Origin: Candidatus Roslinia caecavium | Lineage (GTDB): Bacteria > Bacillota > Clostridia > Monoglobales > Monoglobaceae | NCBI GenBank assembly: GCA_904419955.1 | Contig: CAJFTO010000007.1 | Span: forward strand, 35,431-99,430 | Direction of reading: 5' to 3' | DNA length: 64,000 bases | In this document: positions 27,204-35,832 of the stretch, piece by piece | Layout: every line of letters starts with the position of its first letter | Position numbering within the stretch: position 1 is the stretch's first letter | The notes under the pieces: generated by a model | Databases searched by the model: none | Told to the model about the DNA's origin: nothing | Seen by the model: only the letters and a program-made list of their open reading frames with translations | Program-made: the position numbers and the translations under genes

Positions 27204-27977
27204 ATGAGGGCGTTAATGAAAAAAATGAGCGTTAAAGTTTTTGCGGTCGTTATGACGGCTATTTTAGGTATATCCGTATTCGGCGCGCCGGTTTCAGCGG
27301 CTGAATTCGCGGGAACGGTGTACTATACGGATGTTGTTACATATATAAACCATAATCCTATTCCTTCTTGGATACTGAACGGATACCCGCTTATAGCCGT
27401 TGAAGATCTGAACAACTATGGTTTCGACGTGCTTTGGAACCCGGATAACAAGACGCTGCGTATTTTCAGAAATACTGCAAAGACCACGGCGACGCCGGTG
27501 CCGGTCTATTTGCCGAGACAGACGAAACTGGGAACTAAGGAAGTGGATCTGTACAGATCCGACGTTAAGGTATACGCTAACGAATACGAATACGAGATGA
27601 TAGGGTATTCGGGCATAGACGGATATACGCTGATATATGTCGGAGATCTTGTATCTTTGGGCGGCGTTTCAATGTATTACGTTCCGGAGAACAAGGCGGT
27701 CAACGTTTGGGTAGACGGTATGGAGATCGCGGAATATAAGCGTCCGCCTTATGAGGGAACGACGACAACGGCGGCCGCCTCGTCTGCAAGCGCGCAAAAC
27801 TCCGACGTTGTATATTATGATTATATAGACGAGAATATGCCGGAATGGGCGAGAGATACTATAAGCAAGCTTGTTAATTTGGGGTATATTCAGGGCGACG
27901 CTTACGGCAGGCTGAGGCTTACAATGGAAGACCTTAGATATTTTGTCGTCAACGACAGAGCCGGGGTGTATAATTAA
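27204..27977 (+). CDS. Secreted stalk-domain-like protein
   Basis: A 257-residue exported protein. The signal peptide covers about the first 32 residues and ends near PVSAAEFAG. Two copper-amine-oxidase-type stalk units follow: NGYPLIAVEDLNNYGFDVLW with NKTLRIFR, then DGYTLIYVGDLVSLGGVSMY with NKAVNVWV. After an Ala/Ser/Thr linker comes a C-terminal motif, PEWARDTISKLVNLGYIQGD and RYFVVNDRAGVY, like a short module found at the end of clostridial cell-wall hydrolases and surface proteins. No catalytic site is seen. ATG 27204 was chosen because AAAGGA sits eight bases before it; two closer ATGs at 27195/27198 overlap that site. Confidence 0.75.
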   Translation: MRALMKKMSVKVFAVVMTAILGISVFGAPVSAAEFAGTVYYTDVVTYINHNPIPSWILNGYPLIAVEDLNNYGFDVLWNPDNKTLRIFRNTAKTTATPVPVYLPRQTKLGTKEVDLYRSDVKVYANEYEYEMIGYSGIDGYTLIYVGDLVSLGGVSMYYVPENKAVNVWVDGMEIAEYKRPPYEGTTTTAAASSASAQNSDVVYYDYIDENMPEWARDTISKLVNLGYIQGDAYGRLRLTMEDLRYFVVNDRAGVYN

Positions 27978-28120
27978 TTTAGCGTAAGCGTGCGGCGGAT
28001 ATGTTATAACTGAAATGTTTGATTTTACGGATTTATATACTTTTATATTCCGTAACGCATTATTTGTTGTGATGTAAGCATAAATAGTTTAATAAAGTCA
28101 GCAAATATTTAAAAAATTTG

Positions 28121-28149
28121 TTGACTTTTTCTGTATTGTGCATTACAAT
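28121..28149 (+). promoter_or_regulatory. Promoter for the preQ1 genes
   Basis: TTGACT (28121-28126), 17-bp spacer, TACAAT (28144-28149); leader of about 110 nt before queD. Confidence 0.75.
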
Positions 28150-28222
28150 ACTAATAATTTAGGAATACAGAAGATAGGTATTATATTAGAAAAATTATTA
28201 ATTTTATATATATAAAATTCAT

Positions 28223-28260
28223 AGACGGTTCAACACCGATTTAAATTAGAAAAAGAGAGG
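28223..28260 (+). promoter_or_regulatory. Weak candidate for a preQ1-I riboswitch-like element
   Basis: GACGGTTCAACACCG at 28224-28238 holds the GGTTC and ACACC pieces of the preQ1-I aptamer and is followed by an A-rich tail that runs into the queD ribosome binding site. The stem is only about three base pairs and the pseudoknot partner for the tail is not evident, so this rests mostly on position. Confidence 0.3.
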
Positions 28261-28267
28261 TAAAATT

Positions 28268-28687
28268 ATGTATAAGGTATCTACAGAATCAACTTTTGAC
28301 AGCGCGCATTTCCTTTCAGGTTATTCGGGTAAATGCTCGAATCTTCATGGTCATCGGTGGCGGGTCATTGTTTATGTAAATTCTGAGAATTTGATCGAAG
28401 AAGGAAACGATAACGGCATGGTAGTCGATTTTGCAAATTTGAAGAACGACTTGAATGAGATATGCGACAAGTTAGACCATACGCTGATCTATCAGGTCAA
28501 GACGCTTAAGAGCAGTACAAGATTGATGATGGAGGAAGAGGGCTTTGCGCTCACGCCTGTCGAATTCAGACCGACTGCCGAGAATTTTGCAAAATACTTC
28601 TACGATTATATGAAGGAATTGGGATATAACGTATGCGAGGTAACGGTTTACGAGACTCCGTCTAATAGCGCTACCTACAGCGAATAA
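28268..28687 (+). CDS. queD: 6-carboxy-5,6,7,8-tetrahydropterin synthase
   Basis: A 139-residue QueD enzyme converting dihydroneopterin triphosphate to 6-carboxytetrahydropterin on the way to queuosine. Zn ligands are His18 (FDSAHFL) and the HGH in CSNLHGHRW, whose Cys is catalytic; the late LDHTLIYQ and TAENFAKYF segments are typical. ATG follows AAGAGAGG. First gene of a set of five covering GTP to preQ1. Confidence 0.95.
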   Translation: MYKVSTESTFDSAHFLSGYSGKCSNLHGHRWRVIVYVNSENLIEEGNDNGMVVDFANLKNDLNEICDKLDHTLIYQVKTLKSSTRLMMEEEGFALTPVEFRPTAENFAKYFYDYMKELGYNVCEVTVYETPSNSATYSE

Positions 28688-28774
28688 GTTGTGTTTTAGC
28701 TTTTGCGGCGTATGAAAACGTAAAAATCATTGCGTTGTATACGTCTTGAATATTATAAATTAGCGATATGAACA

Positions 28775-28803
28775 GGGCGGCGGATTATTCTTCCGTCTTG
28801 TTT
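28775..28803 (+). terminator. Possible weak terminator between queD and queE
   Basis: GGCGGA (28779-28784) pairs with TCCGTC (28792-28797, one G-U), followed by TTGTTT. Confidence 0.4.
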
Positions 28804-28926
28804 GGCGTATATGGGAGCTAAGTTTTGCGCCTGATACTGCCGGCTTTGGATACGATATAAATTCGTTTTCTGCGGATACGGATATAATCGATATATTATT
28901 TATATTTTATGGGAACGGTGAATTTT

Positions 28927-29595
28927 ATGGCTCGGTTTAAAGTTGTAGAAAAATTTGTCAGTATAAACGGCGAAGGACGACGCGCGGGACAGCTTGCGGT
29001 ATTCGTAAGATTTAAGGGCTGCAACTTAAACTGCGGCTACTGCGACACCAAATGGGCGAATGAATCCGGCGCAGAGTTTGAGTATATGAGCGAGGACGAC
29101 ATATACGGGTATATAAAAAAGACCAGGGTCAAAAACGTAACCCTCACCGGCGGCGAGCCGCTGATTCAGGAGGGGATCTGCGATCTGCTCGAATATCTTT
29201 CGGACGACGGCGAGCTAAGGATCGAGATCGAGACGAATGGGAGCGTGAACTTGGAGAGATTTTGCTTGCTGGAAAACAGACCGAGTTTTACTATGGATTA
29301 TAAGCTGGGGCTCAGCGGTATGGAGGATAAGATGGATTTGTCCAATTTCCGTTTGCTCGGCTCGGGAGATACCGTCAAGTTTGTCGTGGGAAGCCGGGAT
29401 GATCTGGAAAAGGCGAAGCGGATCGTTGAAGAGTATTTGCTGACAGAAAGATGCGCGGTCTATCTAAGCCCTGTATTCGGAGCTATCGAGCCTAAGGAGA
29501 TTGTGGATTTTATGATAGAAAATAATTTAAACGATATAAATTTACAGCTCCAGTTACATAAATTTATATGGGCGCCCGATCAAAAAGGCGTTTAG
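28927..29595 (+). CDS. queE: 7-carboxy-7-deazaguanine synthase (radical SAM)
   Basis: A 222-residue radical SAM enzyme that contracts 6-carboxytetrahydropterin to 7-carboxy-7-deazaguanine. FVSINGEGRRAGQ is the usual QueE N-terminus, and KGCNLNCGYCDT holds the Cx3Cx2C cluster site; TLTGGEPLIQ is the SAM-binding GGE motif. ATG 28927 was preferred since a GGTGA lies nine bases before it; an ATG at 28909 has no ribosome binding site. Confidence 0.94.
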   Translation: MARFKVVEKFVSINGEGRRAGQLAVFVRFKGCNLNCGYCDTKWANESGAEFEYMSEDDIYGYIKKTRVKNVTLTGGEPLIQEGICDLLEYLSDDGELRIEIETNGSVNLERFCLLENRPSFTMDYKLGLSGMEDKMDLSNFRLLGSGDTVKFVVGSRDDLEKAKRIVEEYLLTERCAVYLSPVFGAIEPKEIVDFMIENNLNDINLQLQLHKFIWAPDQKGV

Positions 29596-29620
29596 AATGA
29601 TATACGGCGGAGGTTAAGTA

Positions 29621-30202
29621 ATGGCGATCGACACTCGTTCAATAGAGTTTCATATAAGAGAGATAATAAAGGCCTTGGGCGACGACCCTGAGCGCGAAGG
29701 GCTTATTGATACGCCGAAGCGCGTTGCGAAGATGTACGCCGAGGTCTTCGACGGCATGAATTACACAAATAAGGAAATCGCTGAAATGTACAATAAGACG
29801 TTTCAGGACGATCCGGATTCGTATCACAGCAGTTCGGACTTGGTCATCGTTAAGGATATAGAAGCGTTCAGCTACTGCGAACATCATATGGCGCTTATGT
29901 ACAATATGAAGGTAAGCGTGGCGTATATCCCAAACGGCAAAGTGATAGGTTTGAGCAAAATTGCGAGGATAGTGGACAAGGTTACGAAACGTCTCCAGCT
30001 TCAGGAGCGCATAGGCGTGGACGTTGCGGAGATCATGCAGATGATTACCGATTCCGGCGACGTCGCAGTGATCATAGACGCGAGCCACAGTTGTATGACG
30101 GCCCGCGGAATACAGAAACCGTCGGCCAAGACCAGAACGATCACGCTCAGGGGCAGGTTTGAGACGGACGAATCGTTGCAGCTTAGAATAAACAATCTAT
30201 AA
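29621..30202 (+). CDS. folE: GTP cyclohydrolase I
   Basis: A 193-residue GTP cyclohydrolase IA that makes dihydroneopterin triphosphate from GTP. Zn ligands are in [10 protein letters not shown] (Cys and His), with the later Cys in [26 protein letters not shown] and [10 protein letters not shown] are typical. ATG follows GGCGGAGG, 25 bp after queE. Placed between queE and queC, it probably feeds preQ1 synthesis, and perhaps folate as well. Confidence 0.96.
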   Translation: MAIDTRSIEFHIREIIKALGDDPEREGLIDTPKRVAKMYAEVFDGMNYTNKEIAEMYNKTFQDDPDSYHSSSDLVIVKDIEAFSYCEHHMALMYNMKVSVAYIPNGKVIGLSKIARIVDKVTKRLQLQERIGVDVAEIMQMITDSGDVAVIIDASHSCMTARGIQKPSAKTRTITLRGRFETDESLQLRINNL

Positions 30203-30212
30203 CAGAAAACAT

Positions 30213-30236
30213 CCTCCGTTCTTTAGCGGAGGTTAT
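30213..30236 (+). terminator. Weak hairpin after folE
   Basis: CCTCCG (30213-30218) pairs with CGGAGG (30227-30232), followed by TTATTAATT. Possibly a partial terminator within the preQ1 cluster. Confidence 0.4.
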
Positions 30237-30314
30237 TAATTGACGAAGAAAACGAGCGCGCGCTTTGGCTTTAGGCGGCGCGGGAAATAAATAGATACCG
30301 GGGTGAGATTAAAA

Positions 30315-30989
30315 ATGGCGAAAGCTTTGGTTTTATTCAGCGGAGGCGTGGACAGTACGACCTGCCTGGCCTTGGCGATAGATAAATACGGCGCTGAAAA
30401 CGTTACGGCGCTGTCGGTGTATTACGGTCAAAAACATTCTAAGGAGCTGGAGGCGGCTCAAAAGATCAAGGACTATTATAACGTCGAGCTGATAAATCTT
30501 GACTTAAGTAAGATGTTCGAGTACAGCGATTGTTCGCTTTTGAGCGGCTCTGAAGAAGAGATACCTCACGAGAGCTACTCCGAGCAGATAAAAAAGACGG
30601 ACGGTAAGCCGGTTTCGACCTATGTTCCTTTTAGAAACGGTCTGTTTTTGGCGTCGGCGGCGAGCATAGCGTTGTCCTTGGGATGCGAGATAATATACTA
30701 CGGCGCGCACAGCGACGACGCGGCGGGCAGCGCTTATCCGGACTGCAGCGCCGAGTTCAATGCGGCGATGAACGAAGCGATCTATTTGGGCAGCGGCAAG
30801 CAGGTCAGGATAACCGCGCCATTTGTCAATATGAGCAAGGCTCAGGTCGTAAAGCGGGGCGTAGAGCTGGGCGTTCCGTACGAGATGACCTGGAGCTGTT
30901 ACGAGGGCGGCGATAAGATGTGCGGCGTATGCGGAACCTGCCGCGACAGAAAGGCCGCGTTTTTGGCCAACGGTTTGGACATAGACTGA
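30315..30989 (+). CDS. queC: 7-cyano-7-deazaguanine synthase
   Basis: A 224-residue ATP-dependent enzyme converting 7-carboxy-7-deazaguanine and ammonia to preQ0. The PP-loop is FSGGVDSTTCL (residues 8-18). Four Zn-binding cysteines lie near the C-terminus (WSCYEGGDKMCGVCGTCRDR). ATG 30315 follows GGGGTGAG by eight bases; the GTG inside that site was rejected as a start. Confidence 0.96.
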   Translation: MAKALVLFSGGVDSTTCLALAIDKYGAENVTALSVYYGQKHSKELEAAQKIKDYYNVELINLDLSKMFEYSDCSLLSGSEEEIPHESYSEQIKKTDGKPVSTYVPFRNGLFLASAASIALSLGCEIIYYGAHSDDAAGSAYPDCSAEFNAAMNEAIYLGSGKQVRITAPFVNMSKAQVVKRGVELGVPYEMTWSCYEGGDKMCGVCGTCRDRKAAFLANGLDID

Positions 30990-31098
30990 TAAAATTTTTG
31001 CGGCGACGCGTACGGCGGAGATTTTGGCTCAAGTCAAGCGAGCGCCCAAACGCCGGGCAGGGCGGCGATAATTGAAAAGAAGAGGAGATAGGCGCATA

Positions 31099-31605
31099 AT
31101 GGAGAATACAGATAATCGATTTGACAGAAAAGCCGACGGATTGAGCCTTTTGGGCAACGCGGCGACCAAGTATCCGGACGATTACGCTCCGGACGTTTTG
31201 GAGACGTTTGAGAATAAGCATAAGGAAAACGACTATTTTGTAAAGTTCAACTGTCCGGAATTTACCAGTCTCTGCCCGATAACGGGTCAGCCGGATTTTG
31301 CTGCCGTTACAATATCTTATGTTCCTAATATAAAGATGGTCGAGAGCAAGTCGCTGAAGATATACCTATACAGCTTCAGAAACCACGGCGCGTTCCATGA
31401 GGACTGCGTAAATATAATAATGAAGGATCTGATAAAGCTTATGGATCCTAAATATATAGAAGTTTGGGGCAAGTTTACGCCTCGCGGCGGCATATCGATA
31501 GATCCTTACTGCAACTATGGAAAACCGGGAACAAGATGGGAAAAGATCGCCGAGAACAGGCTGGCGAATCACGATTTGTATCCGGAGAAGGTAGATAACA
31601 GATAG
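31099..31605 (+). CDS. queF: NADPH-dependent preQ0 reductase, QueF (YkvM type)
   Basis: A 168-residue short-form QueF that reduces the nitrile of preQ0 to the amine of preQ1. The catalytic Cys is in [14 protein letters not shown] (about residues 51-64), the QueF-specific substrate motif is [19 protein letters not shown], and GGISIDPY is typical. ATG follows AAGAGGAGATAGG. It completes preQ1 synthesis; tgt, queA and queG for the tRNA steps are elsewhere. Confidence 0.96.
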   Translation: MENTDNRFDRKADGLSLLGNAATKYPDDYAPDVLETFENKHKENDYFVKFNCPEFTSLCPITGQPDFAAVTISYVPNIKMVESKSLKIYLYSFRNHGAFHEDCVNIIMKDLIKLMDPKYIEVWGKFTPRGGISIDPYCNYGKPGTRWEKIAENRLANHDLYPEKVDNR

Positions 31606-31681
31606 AGCGGCGCCGGCGCTATCCGGGCGCGATAAAATTCAGCGCCGAGCCGCGGCGGTTTTATAAAACTTGATAAATTTA

Positions 31682-31721
31682 GACGGCGATTTTATGAGTT
31701 TCGCCGTCCTTTTGTTTTTTT
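31682..31721 (+). terminator. Terminator after queF
   Basis: GACGGCGA (31682-31689) pairs with TCGCCGTC (31701-31708), followed by CTTTTGTTTTTTT. The T-run overlaps the tmcAL stop codon of the opposite strand. Confidence 0.9.
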
Positions 31722-32886
31722 AGCCCAGACAGAATTTGTATATTCTTTCGATGATAAGCTCTCTATTCCAAATTTCCGCAGCTAACGTATTCTTTTCGAT
31801 CTGCTTTCCGTTTTTGACTATAGGGAGCGCCGCCGTTTTTCTGCATTTATTAAGAAAGCACCGGCCGTTTTCGTTAAACGCCAATACCTTTATATACTGC
31901 GGGAGCGTTTTGCCGTCGGTTTTGGTTATCCCTAAGTAGGACGCCAAGACCGCGCGGCGTATTCGGCTGTGGGTATATCTTTTATTTTTTACGCAGTCGA
32001 TGAGCTGCGGCAGAGTTCCGGTCTCAAACGCGCATTTTTTTATGCGGTTTTCAAGACCCTCGCCGACGTCCGAAATAGACCTCAGTTCGGCTTTATCCGT
32101 CATGATCAGATTGGCGTGTATCGCCGTATACAATTTGCCGTAATCGCCGCGGTCGGAGTATTCGTACAGCGCGCGTAAATTGTCGGGAACCGCCTTGAAA
32201 GCGGCGGGGTCGTTATTTGCGAGAGCTTTTCTTATCGCGGACGCGGAGGCGAAGCCGTCGTTTATCCCGTCGCCGTCGTGCTCGGCGTTTTTCCTGAGCA
32301 GAGGTATCGGTTTTATATCGAGTCCGAGCGATCTTATAGCCTTTATATATTCTATACCCAATATATTGTTCGGCTTGCTTACCGCCGCTCCGGCCTCGGC
32401 GCCGAGTATCTTTTCGAGCGCGCGTCCTCGCGCTGAGGAGTATGATACGCCCTGATCCAAGAAAAACCTGAGCGCGCGTTTAAATTCGTCCGTCTCGTCG
32501 ATCAACAGATCCGCGATCCTTTGGAGCAGATCCAGATCGTCGGTCTCGGCGCCGAAGCAGAGCGCGTCGATATTCCCGAGCGCGCCGAGCGTATATACCG
32601 AGTTCCGCGCGTATATCTCGGCGGATTGGAGCGTATGGATAACGGGCAGTTCGAGAACGAGATCCATGCCGTTTAGGATCGCCGCCTCGGCTCTGGTCTT
32701 TTTATGAAAGAAAGCAGCTTCGCCGCGCTGGACGAAGTCGCCGCTCATTATCCCCACGACCGTATCGCATCCTGTAAGCTTTTTTGTTTTCTCTATTTGA
32801 TATTTGTGACCGTTATGAAACGGATTATATTCGCAGACGATCCCCGCTGCGCCGGGATTATTCGTTTTTTGATATTTGATTGACAT
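31720..32886 (-). CDS. tmcAL: tRNA(Met) cytidine acetate ligase
   Basis: A 388-residue TmcAL (formerly YlbM), which uses ATP and acetate to form N4-acetylcytidine at the wobble base of elongator tRNA-Met. CEYNPFHNGHKYQI (about residues 18-31) is the nucleotidyltransferase HxGH motif; MSGDFVQRGEAAFFHKKTRA and LELPV are strongly conserved in this family. Use of acetate fits the neighbouring acetate genes. The ATG follows TAAGGAGCCGCGTT on the minus strand. Confidence 0.93.
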   Translation of the reverse strand: MSIKYQKTNNPGAAGIVCEYNPFHNGHKYQIEKTKKLTGCDTVVGIMSGDFVQRGEAAFFHKKTRAEAAILNGMDLVLELPVIHTLQSAEIYARNSVYTLGALGNIDALCFGAETDDLDLLQRIADLLIDETDEFKRALRFFLDQGVSYSSARGRALEKILGAEAGAAVSKPNNILGIEYIKAIRSLGLDIKPIPLLRKNAEHDGDGINDGFASASAIRKALANNDPAAFKAVPDNLRALYEYSDRGDYGKLYTAIHANLIMTDKAELRSISDVGEGLENRIKKCAFETGTLPQLIDCVKNKRYTHSRIRRAVLASYLGITKTDGKTLPQYIKVLAFNENGRCFLNKCRKTAALPIVKNGKQIEKNTLAAEIWNRELIIERIYKFCLG

Positions 32887-33399
32887 AACGCGGCTCCTTA
32901 TAACTTGAATATATCTATTATATCACACTTAGGCTCGATTTGATAGAATTATTTTTATAACTCGGACAATTTTACGGCCGTTGTTTTGGGCGGTCAAGAT
33001 TTCGGGAAATTAGCGGAGGCGTTAAAATCTCGATAAGGAAACGAAAGCGCTTACTGTGGATTTACGCGAATTGCGCGCGGATCGAAATACATCAAAATTT
33101 TTTTATTAAATGTCAAAAATACACAAAAAATTATTTATTAAATACTTGAATATATTAATATTTAGGTGTATAATAAAACGGAAAAATTGTAAAATATGTC
33201 TGGTTTGCAGGAAGCCGTTTTCATATATATTTTCATATTATTAAGATCGATAGACAGAGTTGGTTTGGCTGTATCTGAAGACCGGATTTGTTTAGAAAAT
33301 GTTTTCTTTTTATAAGACTTTTTGTAGAAAAATTAAGCAATATGATAAATTTTCTGTCATTGCGTCAAAATAAAATTATACAAGCGAGGGGTAATATTT
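32887..33399. other. Intergenic region between divergent tmcAL and pta
   Basis: A 512-bp A+T-rich gap. The pta promoter lies at 33146-33174, leaving a leader of about 220 nt in which I recognise no known riboswitch. Confidence 0.6.
33146..33174 (+). promoter_or_regulatory. Promoter for pta-ackA
   Basis: TTGAAT (33146-33151), 17-bp spacer, TATAAT (33169-33174). Confidence 0.72.
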
Positions 33400-34398
33400 A
33401 TGTCAAACTTCATGCAGAAAATGAAAGAAAAGGCCGCGGCTAATAAAAAAACGATCGTTTTGGCCGAAGGCGAGGAGCTCAGAACCGTTCAGGCGGCGGC
33501 TCAGGTATTAAAAGAAGGCTACGCAAATATAATCTTATTGGGAAATAAAGAGAAGATCCAGAGCGTTTCCGAAGGTTTGGATATTTCGGGAGCGACTATA
33601 ATAGATCCTTATACGAGCGAGCTCGCGCCCGAGTTTGCCGAGAAGCTCTACGAGCTCAGAAAAATGAAGGGTATGACGATCGAGAAGGCTGAGAAGACGA
33701 TCAAAGACGTACTGTACTTCGGCTGTATGCTGGTCAAGACGGGAAGAGCCGACGGTATGGTCGCGGGCGCGGTTCACGCTACTGCCGACGTTATGCGTTC
33801 GTCTTTGCAGGTAATAAAAACGGCTCCGGGAACGAAGGTCGTTTCGGCGTTCTTCCTGATGATGGTTCCGGACTGCGAGTACGGCGACAACGGCACGTTC
33901 GTATTCGCCGACTGCGGACTTAACGAGTATCCGGACCCCGATAAGCTGGCCGAGATAGCGGCCGCTTCGGCTAAGACTTACAGAAGCCTTGTAGGCGGCG
34001 AGCCGAGAGTGGCTATGCTTTCTTATTCTACATACGGCAGCGCGAAGTCGGAGCAGGTGGATATAGTTAAAGAGGCTACGGAAAAAGCCAAGAAGCTGGT
34101 TCCCGACGTTATGCTCGACGGCGAGCTGCAGCTCGACGCGGCTATAGTGCCGAGCGTAGGTAAGCTCAAGGCTCCGGACAGCTCGGTCGCAGGAAAAGCG
34201 AACGTCTTGATATTCCCGAATCTGGACGCGGGCAACATCGGTTACAAGCTCGTACAGAGACTTGCTAAGGCCGAAGCTTACGGACCTATGACTCAGGGAA
34301 TGGCGAAGCCTGTAAACGATCTCAGCAGAGGATGCAGCGCCGAGGATATCGCGGGCGTCGTAGCTATCACGTGCGTGCAGGCGCAGAACATGGAATAA
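33400..34398 (+). CDS. pta: Phosphate acetyltransferase
   Basis: A 332-residue short-form Pta, transferring the acetyl group of acetyl-CoA to phosphate. VLAEGEELRTVQAA (about residues 20-33), DGMVAGAVHATADVMRSSLQ and the C-terminal NVLIFPNLDAGNIGYKLVQR are family hallmarks. The ATG follows GAGGGG. With ackA 105 bp downstream it makes ATP and acetate from acetyl-CoA, the main energy-yielding fermentation outlet. Confidence 0.97.
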   Translation: MSNFMQKMKEKAAANKKTIVLAEGEELRTVQAAAQVLKEGYANIILLGNKEKIQSVSEGLDISGATIIDPYTSELAPEFAEKLYELRKMKGMTIEKAEKTIKDVLYFGCMLVKTGRADGMVAGAVHATADVMRSSLQVIKTAPGTKVVSAFFLMMVPDCEYGDNGTFVFADCGLNEYPDPDKLAEIAAASAKTYRSLVGGEPRVAMLSYSTYGSAKSEQVDIVKEATEKAKKLVPDVMLDGELQLDAAIVPSVGKLKAPDSSVAGKANVLIFPNLDAGNIGYKLVQRLAKAEAYGPMTQGMAKPVNDLSRGCSAEDIAGVVAITCVQAQNME

Positions 34399-34502
34399 TA
34401 TCGAGCTTTATCGTATTTAAAAATAAATTACGGATTCCGGTATTAATTAATACGGAACTACTTTTAAAAATAGAATATATACGCGCAGGAGGCATTTGAA
34501 TA

Positions 34503-35693
34503 ATGAAAATTTTAGTTATAAACGCGGGAAGTTCTTCGCTTAAGTATCAATTGATCGAGACCGATACCGAAGAAGTGTTGGCGAAGGGACTTTGCGAGAG
34601 AATAGGTATCGAGGGTTCTAAGCTGACGCAGGAAGCCGAGGGCAAGGAAAAATACGTAGTCGAAAGCCCTATGCCGGATCATAAGGTCGCGGTCAAGCTG
34701 GTGCTTGAAAAGCTTCAGGATCCGGTATACGGAGTTATCAAGGACATCAACGAGATCAGCGCCGTAGGTCACAGAGTTCTTCACGGCGGAAAGTATTACA
34801 GCGATTCCGTCTTGGTAAACGAGGACGTAAAGAAGGTCATAAGGGACTGCTTTGTTTTAGGTCCTCTGCACAACCCGGCTAACTTGATTGGTATCGAGGC
34901 TTGCGAACACGCTATGGAGGGAACTCCGCAAGTGGCGGTATTCGATACCGCGTTTGGTCAGAGCATGGCTCCCAAGGCGTATATGTACGCTATACCTTAC
35001 GAATACTATGAAAAATACAGTATCAGAAGATATGGTTTCCACGGAACAAGTCATATGTTCGTATCCGGACGCGCTCTCGAATTCGGAAAGCTTGATAAGG
35101 AAAATGGCAAAGTGATAGTTTGCCACCTGGGCAACGGCGCGAGCATTTCGGCGTCGATAGGCGGCAAGTGCGTGGATACCAGTATGGGACTCACGCCTTT
35201 AGAGGGTCTTATTATGGGTACGAGAAGCGGCGACGTGGATCCCACGGTCGTTAAATATATCTGCGATCATGAGAATAAAACCGTAGATGAAGTGCTGAAT
35301 ATTTTGAATAAAGAATCGGGCGTTCTTGGTATTTCCGGCGTATCCAGCGATTTCCGCGACTTGTCGGCGGCCGCGAACGACGGCAATGAGAGAGCCGCGA
35401 TCGCGCTTGACGCGTTTATCTACAGGGTTGCAAAATACATAGGCGCGTACACGGCTTCTATGAACGGCGTAGACGCTATAGTATTTACCGGAGGTATAGG
35501 CGAGAACGACGGAGTAACAAGAAAACGCATCTGCGATTATTTGGGTTATCTCGGCGTCGAGATCAGCGATGAGGAGAATTCAAAGCGCGGATTCGAGAAC
35601 GTCATATCTACGCCCGAGTCCAAGGTCAAAGTTATGGTAATCCCGACCAACGAGGAGCTCGCCATAGCAAGAGAGACGCTCAGACTTATCTAA
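34503..35693 (+). CDS. ackA: Acetate kinase
   Basis: A 396-residue ASKHA-fold kinase making ATP and acetate from acetyl phosphate. NAGSSSLKYQ (residues 7-16) is the first signature, AVFDTAFGQSM and RRYGFHGTSH the acetate-site segments, HLGNGASI the phosphate loop, and FTGGIGEND the adenosine loop. ATG follows GCAGGAGGC. A strong terminator follows the gene. Confidence 0.98.
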   Translation: MKILVINAGSSSLKYQLIETDTEEVLAKGLCERIGIEGSKLTQEAEGKEKYVVESPMPDHKVAVKLVLEKLQDPVYGVIKDINEISAVGHRVLHGGKYYSDSVLVNEDVKKVIRDCFVLGPLHNPANLIGIEACEHAMEGTPQVAVFDTAFGQSMAPKAYMYAIPYEYYEKYSIRRYGFHGTSHMFVSGRALEFGKLDKENGKVIVCHLGNGASISASIGGKCVDTSMGLTPLEGLIMGTRSGDVDPTVVKYICDHENKTVDEVLNILNKESGVLGISGVSSDFRDLSAAANDGNERAAIALDAFIYRVAKYIGAYTASMNGVDAIVFTGGIGENDGVTRKRICDYLGYLGVEISDEENSKRGFENVISTPESKVKVMVIPTNEELAIARETLRLI

Positions 35694-35713
35694 TCTGTTC
35701 GAAATTTTTACAG

Positions 35714-35748
35714 GACTGCCGCATATCTTTTGCGGCGGTCTTTTTTAA
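35714..35748 (+). terminator. Terminator after ackA
   Basis: GACTGCCGCA (35714-35723) pairs with TGCGGCGGTC (35731-35740, one G-U), followed by TTTTTTT. Confidence 0.92.
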
Positions 35749-35762
35749 TTAGACTTAGAGAT

Positions 35763-35798
35763 AAAAACAGCCCCTCTTTGCGTTCAAGAGGGACTGTT
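35763..35798 (-). terminator. Terminator after nrdD
   Basis: AACAG and CCCTCTT pair with AAGAGGG and CTGTT with one mismatch; on the minus strand TTTTTAT follows. Confidence 0.88.
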
Positions 35799-35832
35799 AT
35801 ACAGATATTAAATCCGTGATTAAAATTAAAGT

